Source: Entonaema liquescens (lineage: Eukaryota > Ascomycota > Sordariomycetes > Xylariales > Xylariaceae). Taken from it: a stretch of 64,000 nucleotides of DNA. Below, in pieces: positions 23,401-37,193 of this stretch. Position 1 is the first letter of the stretch. Every line of letters begins with the position of its first letter. The DNA is taken from NCBI GenBank assembly GCA_902805475.1, contig CADCSX010000009.1:930001-994000 (forward strand), written 5' to 3'. The notes beneath the pieces were generated by a model. That model saw only the letters and a list, made by a program, of their open reading frames with translations. It was not told the origin of the DNA and ran no database searches. Both the position numbers and the translations under genes were made by a program.

Positions 23401-24400
23401 ACTCCATCATATGTGTCGCACGACTACATAACCTTCACCGCCGATTACATTTTACATTTTACAGTGTTCCATTACCGCTCGTGGTGTGTCAGTCGCGCCG
23501 TTGGCCGGCTTAAGACAGACCCTATTGAGGTCGGTGGAGGAAGAGCGGGTTTTACCTAAGACTCAAAAACTTACGCGTCTCGAGCACACATGAGTGAGGC
23601 CACGGCTGTTGCAATAGTGCAGGCCTGCGGCACGGTTTGATCACGACCCAAATGAGTAGCACGAATGTAAAATAGAATAACGTCACTAACGGAAGCTAAA
23701 TCTAAGGAGGAAGAAATGAATCTACCCGGAACCCCTAGCTAGAACATCTACTTGATCCATCAATCTAACTACGATAGCCCCTTGACCCAACGGCCAGCGC
23801 AACGGTAGCAACCACGGAGATATTTTTGACAGCTAGCTAAACATGGAGTGTCGTACTTGATGATGCCTCGTGAGTGCCGCGCCTTGTTCCTGGAGACCTG
23901 GGGTCAAGTAACCCTCCAAGCCGGCAAGCGATCCGTACCCCAGCCGTTGGAGAATAAAGAAAAAAGAAAAGAAAATAGAAAAATTTCTTCGAAGAAACGA
24001 AAAAAAGGATAGGGGGGCCCCGCAGCGAGGCCATGACCTTATGAACTCTCCTGTCCTTCCCTCGCCGGCTAAATGGCGCGCAGTCGAGGCGTGCCGAAGT
24101 GGATTTAACCGGCGAATTTATCCAAGGCCCTGAGAGCCCGTCGGGACTCCTACGGAGCAGGGGGCGGCAGCCCGCCCGCCTTCGCAGAACCCTGGAACCG
24201 ATCTCCCGGGATCTTTGGGACGGAACTTACGGGGATTATGTAGGGGGAGGGTGTTCGTGCCGCCACGCATTTAATTCCGCCGCGATGGCTTGTTCTTCCC
24301 TTCTTCTTTCTTCTCTTTCCGGCTGCGGCATGTATCTATCACGAACCCGTTAGCCGGCGAGTTACAATACCTAATAATAATAATAATAATAATAACCACC
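20468..24400. other. gene desert, part 1
   Basis: No supportable gene. Stops are frequent in all frames and the longest frames are under 90 codons. It contains an ACCTT repeat (23171-23195). Sequence between 20.6 and 22.7 kb is rather uniform, unique-looking and AT-leaning. A short (AAT)n run lies at about 24373-24395. Confidence 0.5.
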
Positions 24401-24423
24401 TAGTCTTTCCCCCTTTTCTTTTC

Positions 24424-24446
24424 TTTTTTTTTTTTTTTTTTTTTTT
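24424..24446. repeat. T23 homopolymer
   Basis: An uninterrupted run of about 23 T following a CTTTTCTT stretch. Its length is unreliable in assemblies and it could be the poly(A) remnant of a minus-strand retro-insertion, but no element is recognisable beside it. Confidence 0.8.
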
Positions 24447-27400
24447 CGAAGGAACGCCGGGGGGGTTGGTTCGTCCACCCCATCCATCATCCCCAGGCCT
24501 CGCCACCTGAGGAGATTAGCAGTTCATCAATATAATATATTGATTATTATCCCCATAAAATAAACTACAGCCTACAGGCGAACGTGTATGTGCAATACGT
24601 GCATAGGGACTCCGAATATTTCTGGGGTGCATGAAGTTTAAAAAAACCTGTTCGGTATGACGGCCCCCAGATCTACCCCCGTGGTACGCCAGTCCACTTA
24701 TGCTACGACGTTTCTGTTCCTTTATTTTTATTATTTTCAATTTTAATATTTTTATTTTCAAAATAATAAATCATTAATTTTCTACGTCGTTCGTCTTCTT
24801 CATTTCTCGGTGTCTAGGGTCATGGTTGATGGCTGAATGGTAAGACGGATCTGACTAGAGTCTGGTTCGAAGATATGAATTCGGAGACATCCTCATCCTA
24901 GCATCCTTACCTATATCTACCTATCCTTACCGAATTCCGACTACTAGAACAAGACACTGGAAATAAGACATCTTTTTTTTCTGTCTTTCTAAATTACAGC
25001 TGCAACGTGACTTGTCCTACGCCGTCGTGCTGAGTGATAGAGATCCCGCGTAACCGGCTCTGCTGTTGGTAGACGTTGTGCAGTTTACTAATTATATTCG
25101 CTTGGCAGAGGAATGATGGTACACACGCTCTCACTGATCGATGATGACCACGCTTATCCTGACTCAAGAGCCAGAGTTCTGCCTGAGACTCTTTTCTTAC
25201 GGACGATCGTAAGAGGCGTATACGGGATTGCGCACACGTTCCTATTCTGTTCAAGCGGACAACCCTGCCCTAGTTTCACTGCAGAGCACAAGAGGATCGA
25301 TCATTTCGGGGCCACTACTATAAATGGTATATTTGCACGAGTTTCTGCATCGCGTGACCCCAGGTCTCAGCTACTCACATATACGATCGCGATAGCACGT
25401 CGTGACAAATCAGAAGAGACATTGTGCCTGGGGCTACCGGGATGATCTAGGAGAAGGTTGGTTCTAGGACTTTTGTTCTTCGTTTCTAGAAGTTGAGAAT
25501 TACTCGTGGCTGACCGGGACCTTGACCTAAGATAGGAAATGTTGTTACACGTTAACTAGAACCATACTATGAACATTGTGTTATATCGGATAGTGTTATT
25601 GCAGATATCCTGGCTTTCCCCACGGAGTAATTACTGTTTCTTAGTGCCTACTATTTGAATATCCTGCCTCGGTCTTTGAATAATGTCCGCTAGTCCGAGG
25701 ATCATTTACATGTGCCATAGATGCAACTAACCTTTTTTTCTTTCTCCTCCTATGCAACAATGCGGCTTGAATCCTCTTAACCTGATACCTAGGTTAATGG
25801 AGAAACCAACCCGGACTATTTACTGGTCGGCGACTTCTGAACACGGCGGTGTGCATGTGCTTCGGAGTGCGTCAGGATATGAGCAAGTGCAGACGATAGT
25901 CCATGTACAACCTCGTCTTTCGAATTAATAGGAGTTAAATCAGATAGAGAATCGGAGCGCACCGAATTTCGATTAACTTTTTACGCTATTCGCGGGAAAG
26001 CCACGATCTATGGCGCCGACTGGCTTACACGATTGGTCATGTTCCGCAGGTCATCTCGAAAAAGAAGTACGTTGGTTAGCTATAAGGGCCAACCAGAACC
26101 CCTGTTATGGCTGGCGCCGTGCTTCCCACCTTAAAAATAAATAAATAATATATATATGTACAACGGCAATGGCGGACTTAAAGAACAATCGAATAGTTGA
26201 ATTAAAGAAAATAATAATAACTAATAATAATAATATCACAAAGTATCTGCTGCATTCTTCTTTGGCTGACCGAACCCGAGTCTGACTACGTCGTGGGGGC
26301 CAATTATCTCTCTCTTGTCATTCCTAACTTATGTATTTTCGATTAGATTAAGGAGTAGGATGAGGAGTCAACTATAGAAAAATGAGCGGCTGACCATCCC
26401 GGGTGCAATAGCCCTTGAAACTACCAGGAATATGGTGTTGCCACTTGTGCAGTTGGTTGGATCTGACTTATTTCGAATTAACATGATAAGGGACGGGCCG
26501 AGTACGTAGGTAGGTAGTAAAGGAAAACACTAGGTTAGACTCACCCGTGCCGCATGCTGTCAGCAGGGTTGAGTAGACCTCTTTCTAACATCGTATCGCC
26601 TGATAGAAACTGGCCTGCTTCCTTTCATATTACCCTCAAATCCATATGTTGTGTTGGCGAAGCAAGTCTGACGGCGCCGGCCATGGTCATGTCCAGTCGG
26701 CAGACTGAATAATTCGCACCAATCTATTCCATTACCAAGTCAACGTGAGGCAGATTCGTCAGCGCAGCAATTGGCCTTGGCCGTCAGCATCCGTATGACC
26801 CCGCGAATGGGCGAAGCCTTTCTCTGGGGGTGGGTGGGGTGAAGGCTGAGCTGAACGTTAGAATTTCCCACGGGGATGGCACCCTCACAAAGTTCTTGGT
26901 AAGATTTGCCTGGCTGTGAGATGGACATGCAAGAAACGTTGGCGAAATCTTACCTCTTATTAACGTTATGTGAGAATTAAAACTAATAGACTAATTGGCA
27001 GACCAGCCGCCACACCCGCGAACGGGGCTTTGGTCAAAAGAAAGAAAAAATAACTATTTGGATTCATCCTCAACTTGCCACCAGAGAGAGGCTTGCCGTT
27101 ATCCTCCGCGTTTTTCTGCCTTACGTGGTGATGTGACCAAACCTTGAGATTCGTGGCCCATGGTCCTGAAATTTCCAAAAACCAACCTCATCCCGCGTCG
27201 ATTACCCAGAAACGACTGAGCATTTTGCAGATATAAAATTAGACCGTGGCTCGTGTAACCACCACCACTTCGCTTCACCTCACCGTGGCATTGGTCACCG
27301 TGAATATCTGTGCTACGAAGATGATCCAACTCCAATTATGTGTTACGTTGGAGTTACCTGGACGGACGGGGGTAGAAGGGATTTAAAGACCTTTTTGCTG

Positions 27401-28290
27401 AAGACCGGGGAGAGAGAGTCTTACGATGTGTTGGCCAAGTTCTAGATCTATATGTCTCTAGGATAGTACATACATACGGCAAGCCGAGCCAGGTCCTTTG
27501 GGACAGGTAGATATCAGGCTCATAGTCTTCTCGCCCCTTGTTCCATGGTAGGAGAAAGAGGGAGATGCCTGCGATGCCTGCGATGCCTGCGATGATTAGA
27601 ACGTAATGTAATATGACCCAACGATGCGGTCGAGAGTGGTACACCCGGCACCGACAGCGCTGGCATCTCGATTAACATATCCACTCTCGTCACGACACAC
27701 CGCTGCGAGATAATCGTAAGCTGCGAGGTTCTAATTGCGGTTCTCGTCGTCCCTGGACGGAGAAGATGGAAAGGGGCCCGGATGGAACACTACGAAACAA
27801 GAACACGTCGCGAGAGGCACTCTCGTATTATGTGAGAACGTATGGCAAGTTACAAAGAGCTTAGGGAAGACTACATTCACAGTAAAATTAACCTCGCCTG
27901 TTGGTAGCAGCAATCATGACGACCAGGTAAGCACGAAAGCACATGAGGAAATAAAGGGGGGGCCCAGCGTTTATCTGATGGGATCTTCGGTTGTTTGCAG
28001 GTTGGCTCGCGTACGTAATAATTGCTGAACAATATTCATGTCACCCCGATCTCCTGGAGCGAAAGGGCCAATCGCTGCGATATCTCATGGGCCGTGCCGA
28101 AAAAGCCCTCCGCTGCAACACCACTCACAGGTTTCTTTCGTTCGCACAATAATTCCTAACTCATCTTGCTGCGCCGTAACACATGGGAGAAATCGTGCTT
28201 TTTGCGGGAGAGGTTGTGATCCCCGAGGCTGGATGATCTAAGCGGTACCCCGGAGAAGTATGGGGAATTACTTGCCTTTTGGTACGACGG
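24447..28290. other. gene desert, part 2
   Basis: No supportable gene. AT-rich islets lie at about 24715-24775 and 26130-26240. A 9-mer (GATGCCTGC) is repeated three times at 27564-27590. A 110-codon plus-strand frame at 25113-25445 and a 97-codon frame at 27735-28028 show no recognisable domain and are within chance expectation. Confidence 0.5.
27564..27590. repeat. three tandem copies of a 9-mer
   Basis: GATGCCTGC repeated three times without mismatch, ending in GATGATT. It is a short minisatellite in non-coding sequence. Confidence 0.85.
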
Positions 28291-28296
28291 GTCTCA

Positions 28297-28376
28297 ACGA
28301 GTTTCTCTCTTTTTCTCTCTCTCTCCTGCGCGTCATCAGGTCGCAAGTGAGCATGGGAGAGAAAGAGAGAAACTCG
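28297..28376. repeat. purine/pyrimidine inverted repeat (hairpin)
   Basis: The pyrimidine-rich arm starting ACGAGTTTCTCTC (28297 onward) is matched by the purine-rich arm ending GAGAGAAACTCGT (28356-28376). About 20 bases can pair, with a loop of 30-35 bases. A transcript across it would fold into a strong hairpin. No coding frame convincingly uses it. Confidence 0.7.
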
Positions 28377-30700
28377 TACGGCATTAGCGGTATGTATGTA
28401 GGTAATAAGCTTCACATACCGACTCGTTGTGGTTCGTACGTATCACCGCATATGACCCCGACATTTTGTTCTGCTGCAGCTGCCGAGAGGACGCGATATG
28501 CAGTTATGCAGTCCGCAACATGTGAAGAACTGCTCAAGTTCCACGGGATGTTACATCCCCCACGGACAGGCACTCTCCCAAGTGAACGGAATGCCCTCAT
28601 GTAAGTCTCGGGCGCAAATTACCAGAACATGACCACCCGTTTTTAAGGGGAAGTAGAGAAAACCCGCATACGGAAAAAAGAAAATCAGAGTTGAGATAAA
28701 ATAAAGATAAACAAACAATTCAATTCAATTCAAAAAAGGATAATTATAAATCACCGTACGAATGACTTATCCTTGTCCATAAAAGGATTCTTTTCGGCAG
28801 CCCACGTGGCATCCTCGACGAATTGTTTGCTCCTTATCGAGGAAAGGAATGTCCAAATGCTAAGGATCAAGATCCCAATCTGTCCTTGTGTTCGCAGTTC
28901 GTTACTTGTTGTCATGTACGGCGCAAACCCGGGTTGCATCCCGCCGTCGAAGGACCCGGCTGGGTTTGAGAATAATACTGGCGGGCTGCGACTTTACTTT
29001 TTCTCATGCACGCAATAGAACGTACATTACATGATGTACATATTGTAAAGTTAATGTTAATTGATGGATGTATGCGTAATGTGGATACTTGTCAAAATCG
29101 ATATGATGTGAGCAAAAACTCCGGAGTCAGCCGGAAAAGCCGTAAACATCATATCGGCCAATCCAATTTAGCATTGGGGGAATAAAGGTGATCACTTCTC
29201 ACCATCGGCCGCGGGACCAACATCGATATCGGATTTTACAAATGGCTTGTTTTTCTTGGCGGGGATTTCGTTATCGGCCACAAGAGAAGGTAACAATCCC
29301 TTTCTCACCTAGGTCGGTATCGGTTATCAGTCCTTTTCTTTTCTTTTTTTTTTTTTTTTTGTTATCAGGCTACCTATCTCTCAGGCAGTACTGCTATCTC
29401 TGTAGGCCCATGACATCATAATCGGCGGTGCTAAAATATCATGGAATTTCACCAGATCGACGGCTAATCGCCATTCTTAACTATTGTTGTCCACCTCGGG
29501 TGACCCGCTGACGCAATTAAACCTCTTGGGAACCAGAATTTCTAACCTAGACAAAAGAATCTAATACTATCTCAGATTGAGTTGAGAGGTACCTACCAAA
29601 TCTATACCAACCTAACAAGTAATAAATAAAAATGGCCTTGGTGAAAATGCGAATAGTGTAATATGACCCCTCCACCAAACGAAGGCCGTCCCCGTCTCCG
29701 TATGCCACCCCCCGATCTGGGACGTAATCTCGATGAGCATTGCTTAATTCGGACCGGGCCCTCATACCAAGACAGGTTTTGACGTTTCGATCCCCGAGGA
29801 GTATCTCCAGGAAATTAGATTAACTAGTGTGCGCACATCTCTAAGTACCTACATACATACCTACCCTTGAGATCCATATGGAATCTGGGGAACGGCACAG
29901 ACATCCTCTCTTTTTTTGCCGCTTTCGAGGGGTCTGAGACTTGCCATCTCATCGTTTCTGGGTGACATTCTGATTCACCGCCGCGACTTCTCTAAACGGC
30001 ACAGCTTTTTCGTCATCGAGGCTGACGCCAGATTTCCCTCTTTCGCGCATACCGTTCTATCATGAGACACCCGAACCGTGTTCGATTTGGAACGGCCCCG
30101 ATCGAGATTTAAGGGTGCATGACTTGATAATACCTTACCAGTTGAGTCTTCTTTGTTCTGGGGGGAAGATAATTGGGCCGGGGGAAACATATCATAAAAG
30201 ATAGGTGAATATATATTAATAGAAGAGGGAAAAAAAAAAATTAATAATACAGGAATTAAAATAATGATATATAATAAAAATAATAAGAAATCGATATAAG
30301 ATTAAATAAAATAAGATAATCATTAATGGATATTTCTCCAACTTATTGTATTATCTATCGAAAATATACATCGCGCACGCAATGGTAACGTGAACAACGC
30401 CTTATCGGCCATAATATTAGCCATGTTATGAATCAGAAAGCATCATCATCATCATCACCATAACCTTACCAGGGAGACAGAAGGATAGGAACCCCCAACT
30501 CCAACAGCCTTTGCTCGGTGTCATAACTCGCATTTCTCATGTACAAGGCGCAAAAGCAGCTTTAGCCCGAAGGAGAAAGACTCGGAGTTCGTTCTACCTG
30601 ATCGCTGGCTCGCTGCACTTTCGGAAACTTTTACAAAGTACCTACTTACACCGCGGACTTTGGTGCTTGGGTAGGAAGGTTAGTAAGTAGTTACGTTCCC
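28377..30700. other. gene desert, part 3
   Basis: No supportable gene. It contains a T17 run (29344-29360), an AT-rich islet with an A run (about 30190-30330) and a short CATCAT repeat near 30440. Reading frames are short on both strands. Confidence 0.5.
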
Positions 30701-30823
30701 CTTTCTGAGTTCCTTCACGTGGGGGTTTCGTTTTCTTCTTCTTCTTGTTTCCTTTCCCCGTTCACGATCCGCCCCGAAAAATTCCCTATTTGTACATAAA
30801 ATTCCATATGTACATACCTAGAG

Positions 30824-30853
30824 AGGCAAGGCAAGGCAAGGCAAGGCAAGGCA
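30824..30853. repeat. six tandem copies of AGGCA
   Basis: Six perfect copies of the pentamer AGGCA, followed by GGTAAGGGTATG. Simple sequence repeat in non-coding sequence. Confidence 0.9.
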
Positions 30854-33800
30854 GGTAAGGGTATGTGGTTACTATGTAAGGTAGGTATGTATGTATAGTT
30901 CGCATTCTCGCCATCGTCGTCAGTTCTCACAACTGCCAGCTGGCACTTTGCATTCGCGGGTCAGGCCGCTGACGTTCCGGGCGGGAAGACAGGTCACAAG
31001 GTGCGATTTTTTGCTGGCCGTCCAACGTAAGACGCCTAATGCGAGCGAAGGCGATAGGGTAGGGCCCGCACCGAGGCGAGGGTTATTGGGGGAGATTTCA
31101 TTATTATTCATTAGGTATTATTTTGCCCCTCCCCTAACGTCAGTCAGGTAAGATAGATAGGTAGATATAGATCCAAGATGGATAAAAACGGGCTTCCGCT
31201 GCAGAAAGGGTCAATAATCGTTAGATCTAGGACTTTGGTGGCTTATTTCGTAAGCCCCCCGCAGTAGAAAAAAGGTCAATATACTTCTGTTAGTTAGGTT
31301 AGACGTAACTAGATAGTTACTACATCTTTTTTTTTTTTTTTAAAAAAAAAAGAATGTCGATATCCGCGTTGGACCAGCGAATGCGCGCCAATGAAGTCGC
31401 GAACCCCCGTTGCGCATGACCGACATGGGGGTTTTATGAGACTTTCCCCCGCGCCGCGGGCGCAATTGCAAATGGGAAGGCAAACGCATCTATCGATCCC
31501 CCGTGCTCATTTGTCCTCATAAGGAAGAACCCCGTTGGTGAGAGGAGTTACATATGTGAAGAGAGAGAGAAAGGTTAGAAGAATAACTAACGAAATTGTC
31601 ACTTGAGAGTATGCAACGTTTCGAATTCCGAGTAAATGTACCCCTACGCTTATGTGTGCATATACCTTGTATGGATAAGTATGTTATGTACCTATGTATG
31701 GATGGATGTATGAACGAACGGGATGGCTGTTATGTGTACGGATTAAAGTAGATACACCTATTCAAGACTGGTCGCGAGCAAGGGAGGAAGAAGGAAGTGG
31801 TGGGTGATCACACTGCCGTACCTGAATCATCGTATGGATCATTGCGAGCCCCATCACTGGTAATGCTTCCCAAGCCCGCCCCCCCGGGCGTATATCGTGC
31901 TGGCATGTCTCGTGTGGCACACCACCACCTCCAGTTTCGCCGAAAAGGGAATCTGGAGTTTTACATGACTCGCGACGACGGGAAGGAGAAGGAGGGGGAG
32001 AGGGGAGGGGGATGGTCATTCACGAGAAGAGATCTCCCCAGGAATGGAAATTCGTCACAGCCCGGATTCCCAATCGAGAGAGAGCGCGCGCGCCGCATGG
32101 CTTTCTCGAACTTGGCGCTGATTCCAGCACCAGCAAATCCTAGTTGATCCCTTTTCTCGAAAAGCCAAGAAGTCGAGAATAGGACAAACGATACGTTGAT
32201 ACTACTCAAGCGCAACGTCAGCCTCTTCGTATATTCTGTGCCAATTGCAGTCTTGTCTGCGATGGGCAACGAGAATGTGATGTGGAATATCCGATAAGCG
32301 CTGGCGATAGGCGGGGCAAGAGAGAGAGAGAGGGAGGGGTGTAAGATATTTTTGGGAAGATAGGCGGTCCTATCACGCCTTCGTCCCAGGGGGGGTCGAT
32401 TGCCGAACAGGGCTGAGAGAGGCGATGCTCATAGGCCGCAATACTGTCCTGACTTCTTACTTGCAGCGCGGATAGGCAGGAAAGCTACTGTGCCACATGC
32501 ATTAGGTTAAGTACGTAGGTAAGTCCTTATGGAGCGCATATATTACGGTCGTATAGGAATAAGGAGTATGTAATCCACGTATATAAAACTACTACCAGTA
32601 CGTATCTCCCGCGTGTGAGGTGTGTGACCCGGATTATGACAATTTGATTCGCGGGCGCCCGCCTTTTCAATACTAACCTCTGAATGGTGTAATATATTAA
32701 TATTAATTCGATCGAACACGACAGCTGAGAGGTCTCAGGAAGAATTGATCTGCGAATATTACTTGGACTTACATAATATAGGATCCGAGTAACTGGAAAT
32801 GGCGTCCAATCCAAGCTGAGTTTTTGATATTCTAGTTCTTATTTGCTATTCGGTTTTCTTTATTATTTTCCTATTTTCTGTATTAATGTCTGATATTCTC
32901 TGCTAGTTGACGATCAAAATAGAGTCCACGACAAGCGGCTAAAATGATCAAACACATGTTTAGAGGTGTTTAAGCGTGACGACAGCCCCCAAAAGCTGTC
33001 TCATTGCGGAGAAGCAAGCCACCAATCCGATTTTCCTGGGGAAGATGGTGGCACCCCGGAATAATATCACTCTCCAAGATCCACCCGCTCACCCGACGGC
33101 TGGAGGAGGCGATACATCATAGACTCTGGTATAAGTCATGTGAACACTTGATTTGAAAATTGGAATAATACTTGGCCTCTTCTGTTAAGAGCCGAATAAA
33201 CTCGGGGAATCCAAGAGAGCTGACGAACGCGGCGGAGGCATCTTACCGCACCAGGCTTCATTCCTAAACCGACCAGTATACGGTCCGATTTCCCAGGCTA
33301 TTTTTTAGTTATGTGATCGGTAGCGTGATACGTTTCTAATATGTTATCCCTCCAACCCTACCAACAAATTATAGTATAGAGTAGTTAGTTATAGTACCTT
33401 CATTGAAACGACGAGGCTTAATCCCTAAATGGGATGGAATGTCATTGCGATCCTTACTCACTTAGGCAGAGGCAGGGAGAACAAGCTCACATGATACCGA
33501 GATCTGCTAGGTCTGGGCGCTCTCTTGGGGTCTGGGGAAACTGGGGGGCGCCAGCGCGGCTCCGCACGCTCTCGAACTCCTCAGGCTGCAAGCGGGTTGA
33601 ACTCGATTCGTATCATGAGCCGACTGACTACGCCTTGACCTCGAGCGGTCATGCCAACTAACCCCATATCAGACGACAAGTCGTGCAAATTACATATGTA
33701 CAATGTAATGTAATGTAAGCCCAATATGCAGGGTCCAAACTTAAGAGACATTGGAGGTCCTTGGCTGGGGAAATCTTTCTTCATGCGGATGCGGATGCGG

Positions 33801-34246
33801 GGAAAGGCATAGCAACATTCCAGTGCTTTGACGCCCGCGGGCGAAAAAAACCCCCAAATCTACCGAATTAACCGCCAGCCGACGACGGCCGTTTTCTATA
33901 TTCGGCTTTCACACGAGACTTGAACAGGGGGTTGTTTTCCATTGTTAAGCCTCTCTCCCGAAATCCGGCTCTTGGGCCATGTGTATCCGTAACGGGCTAC
34001 CGGAATTATCATGGGTTAATTAATGGTAGGACTTTTATTAGATGAGAGGAAGAGGGAGAAAAGCTCGGTCGCATGGCAGTAAAACCACGTGAAATCCTAA
34101 CCTAGTTCCTTGCTGAACCAGTTTTTATTTTACTATGTACGAAGTGTCCGTGGTGGAACCCGTGGGACCCCGCGGTCATGCCGACAAACCAAACTTCGGC
34201 GTAATTTTCAATCGTCTTATGTTTTCTTAGCTTGATCTTCTTCTTC

Positions 34247-34271
34247 TTTTTTTTTTTTTTTTTTTTTTTTT
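34247..34271. repeat. T25 homopolymer
   Basis: About 25 consecutive T preceded by a CTT microsatellite. Length is likely variable or misassembled. Confidence 0.8.
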
Positions 34272-36970
34272 CTTGCTCTCTCCGCATGGCTTGAGCCTTG
34301 CATGGCATGCCGTGGAAAGTCGTGAGAGGAATAGAGGGGAACTGGGGCCACAAGGTCATTGCGTACGCAAGCCATAAAGTCGTATGTAATGTAAGCGGGT
34401 CACGCTGCTGAGCCGCAAGGCCAGAATTCGATTTTGCATTAAATCGTGACCATGCATCTAGTGTAATCGATACGAGATGAGGCGGTACGAGTTTTTATCT
34501 AATCTGTTCGGCACACAACGGCATAAACATATCATAATAGAAACACATATTCCCGTTCTCGTACTATGGAAAAAAAAAAAAAATAAAGAGTGGGTAAAAA
34601 CATAAAAAGTCTAGAAGACGATCAAAAAACAGTGTCGGCACATGGGTCTAGAATTCCCAGTGCTCCATTGATTGACCGTTGCCCAGGATCTCAGCGTCGC
34701 ATTTTCAGGGTCCATCCCACATTTTCTGCGGCTCTGGATTCCGAGTAGCCCCGAGCAGTGGTAGAATAGTGAGGGGGATCACGCGCGCAAAGCGTTAAAG
34801 CGTTACTCTTAAGTCCTTTCACAGCCGAGCGTAACCAATGAAGGCTAGATTGATCATCGTCGGCACGATTGAATCTGTAAGCGTGCATCGTGACAGATAT
34901 TATGTTGTTGTTAATAGGCTACTAATAAATTGAATATGTGCAACTAATGTAGTCTCGTATTGTATAACTAGTTAGTTAGTTTTGTTTCATGGTTGGTTTA
35001 CTATCTATCTCTACAGATACGGGATATAGGTAGGTAGTTATTACCTAGTAAATAAATACTTACCTAACGTTGCATATGAGGCGTACCTATTGTTATGATT
35101 CAGGTCCGTGCTTCTTAGCTCACCTTGGTATTCACCGAGAAGGGCCGAGTTTCTGCCGTCCACTTTTCTTATAATCGTGTCGGACTTGATAGGCTCTGAT
35201 TTGTAGGCCGAACGATAAAATACCCATTAAAAATCCGAACGAGACCTTCATAAGCTGAAGTGCCCCTGAAATTTACTATGCGGTGCCTGCGGCAGTACGA
35301 ATGCGGGTACGCATGTTAGTTGACTGGCTGGGCTTGGGTAGGATCTAAAAGCCATCATGTACAATACGTTCTCGTCACTGAACATTGCGCCATTGAGGCG
35401 ATATGATTTCCTTCCTTGGACGCGAATGCTGTCAGATATGAAATTATGAAATTTGAATCTCGAATCTGTTGCGACATCACTCATCACTTATCATGTTCCG
35501 CCCGTCGGGCTTGTGCAGTGTGCAGCAGGGCGGGGCGGAGAATTACCCAGAACAGTAGTCCGGTGAGAAACGATTTGCTCAGCTTATGGCGACGTTAGTA
35601 GAAATACCGAAACAAGGCCCACATGATAAATCCCTTGCCACGGTTCGAGATAGGAGGCTTGCGATATACCACCTAATGTAGGTAGGTTAATTAGGTTGAC
35701 GATGATGATGAATTCATCGACCCGAGGACTTGTCATCTGTGTACACGGGAGACAAACGCTGCGGCTGATAAAATCGAGACAGAAAGATCGCGGGGACGAC
35801 ATTAGATGAACCCTGGTCGTGCGTTACTGCGGTCTAGCACACGCCAATCGTTCTTCGAAATGCTGTAGAGGGCAACGCCAAAAGCAACCACAAGTCCCGG
35901 GACGGCGTATTTGACTTACACAGGTTAATAATCAGAATATTTAAAATGATTATTATTTTTTCTTAGTATTAGTTAGCATCAATTAGTATTTTTATTTCAT
36001 TTTAGTCGATTGCTCACAGCCACCTCTCACCAAAAAGCATGAATATCTGGAACTATCCGCCGGTACAACGGTTAGATCCCGCTGCGGCGTTCTCAGCCTA
36101 TCGTGCATCCCTTTTGAGGCCTTACTTCTCGCTTATCTTAAAAGGCGTTCGCTTCCAGGTTTTAGATATTGGAGATCGCGAGCTATTTTCTGATCTGCCT
36201 TCGGGCTTAAGCATCATTGGCGATCTTACTAAGTCTACCGTGATACATGCAGCAGATGACCCAAGACTCGGGTCACTAATATCGGGTCGAGGTAACAAAA
36301 AGTAGAATCTCCTATCGAGCTTCAAGTCCACTCTAGTGGACTCCGAGAATGTGGGAATCGGCTCTCAAGAACAGCCAGGGTATGTATTTGCCGTATAATA
36401 CGCATCCGGCCCTCCGATCCTCAGAGGCTAAGCACTGCAATGCAATCTGCGCGCTAGTGTGCCGTTCTGCTGGTGACTGGTAATTAATGACTATCAAAAT
36501 CATGACGTATCGCAAACAGAATTGTAGAGGTGGCTGGCGGAGTGTCTTCCGTCTGGGCATGGAAAAAGCATCTTGGTACCGGGTCGCTGGGTGTAAGAGG
36601 TAGCCTACGCGTATCTTGCGTATATCTTGCGGTCTAGGAATTACTACCTATCGTATATGTGAGAATTTGCTTTCCAGGTTTCCAGTGCTTAGTACCCAAA
36701 CACGCAAGACATCTCGGGCCAACGAATGCCCAACGTCGCGCGGAGGGAGAGGGAGATTACGACAGCCGAAGCGTCAGAGCAATACCCGAGGACCAAGGTC
36801 GAAAGTTTCGGGGAGTAACCGAACACTATTATTTACTTATTTGATAAACTATGAAGCAAGGCACAGGGCTCGAGCAAGGCTGGCTAGGGAAGATTTGTTG
36901 GAGACGGCGGTGGAGTTTTTCGAGACTCTCCGGATAAGTTCCCCGATAGATAATAAGAGAGGCGACGTAA

Positions 36971-37024
36971 TTACCTTATTACCTTATTACCTTATTACAT
37001 AGTACCTTATTACATAGTACCTTA
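36971..37024. repeat. ACCTTATT / TACATAGTACC tandem repeat
   Basis: Three tandem copies of TACCTTAT followed by two copies of a longer TACATAGTACCTTAT-type unit. It sits about 170 bases left of the inverted-repeat element at 37194-38066. Confidence 0.75.
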
Positions 37025-37193
37025 AAAACAATACCGTAGGAATGGCCTCAATTGAGCCTGCTTCCTTTTGATGATTGTGGGGTACGGGCGTAGCTACTAC
37101 GTATCATAATCCTTATGTAACTAGCTTTTTGACAGATATAATTGGTTGCCCCATTCTATGTTTGCAACTCACCTGACTTTCCATAACACCAAC

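Larger units (their letters stand above)
30854..37193. other. gene desert, part 4
   Basis: No supportable gene in about 6.3 kb. Marks are a T15A10 block (31327-31351), a T25 run (34247-34271), an A-rich run at about 34569-34582, an AT-rich islet (about 35935-36005) and an ACCTTATT-type repeat (36971-37024). Plus-strand frames of 116 codons (31797-32147) and 128 codons (36616-37002) have low-complexity basic composition and no recognised domain. Confidence 0.5.

Noticed and set aside
24830..24890. tRNA-like segment with TGGCTGAATGGTAAGA and GGTTCGAA boxes
   Set aside because: The A-box and B-box resemblance is partial, and I could not pair an acceptor stem, an anticodon stem or the T arm into a cloverleaf.
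25113..25445. 110-codon plus-strand frame
   Set aside because: No domain, signal or conserved motif; frames of this size are expected by chance in the long non-coding stretch.
31797..32147. 116-codon frame in purine-rich sequence
   Set aside because: Low stop density is explained by GA-rich composition, and the opposite strand is equally open.
36616..37002. 128-codon plus-strand frame
   Set aside because: Basic low-complexity composition, runs into the ACCTTATT tandem repeat, and no family is recognisable.
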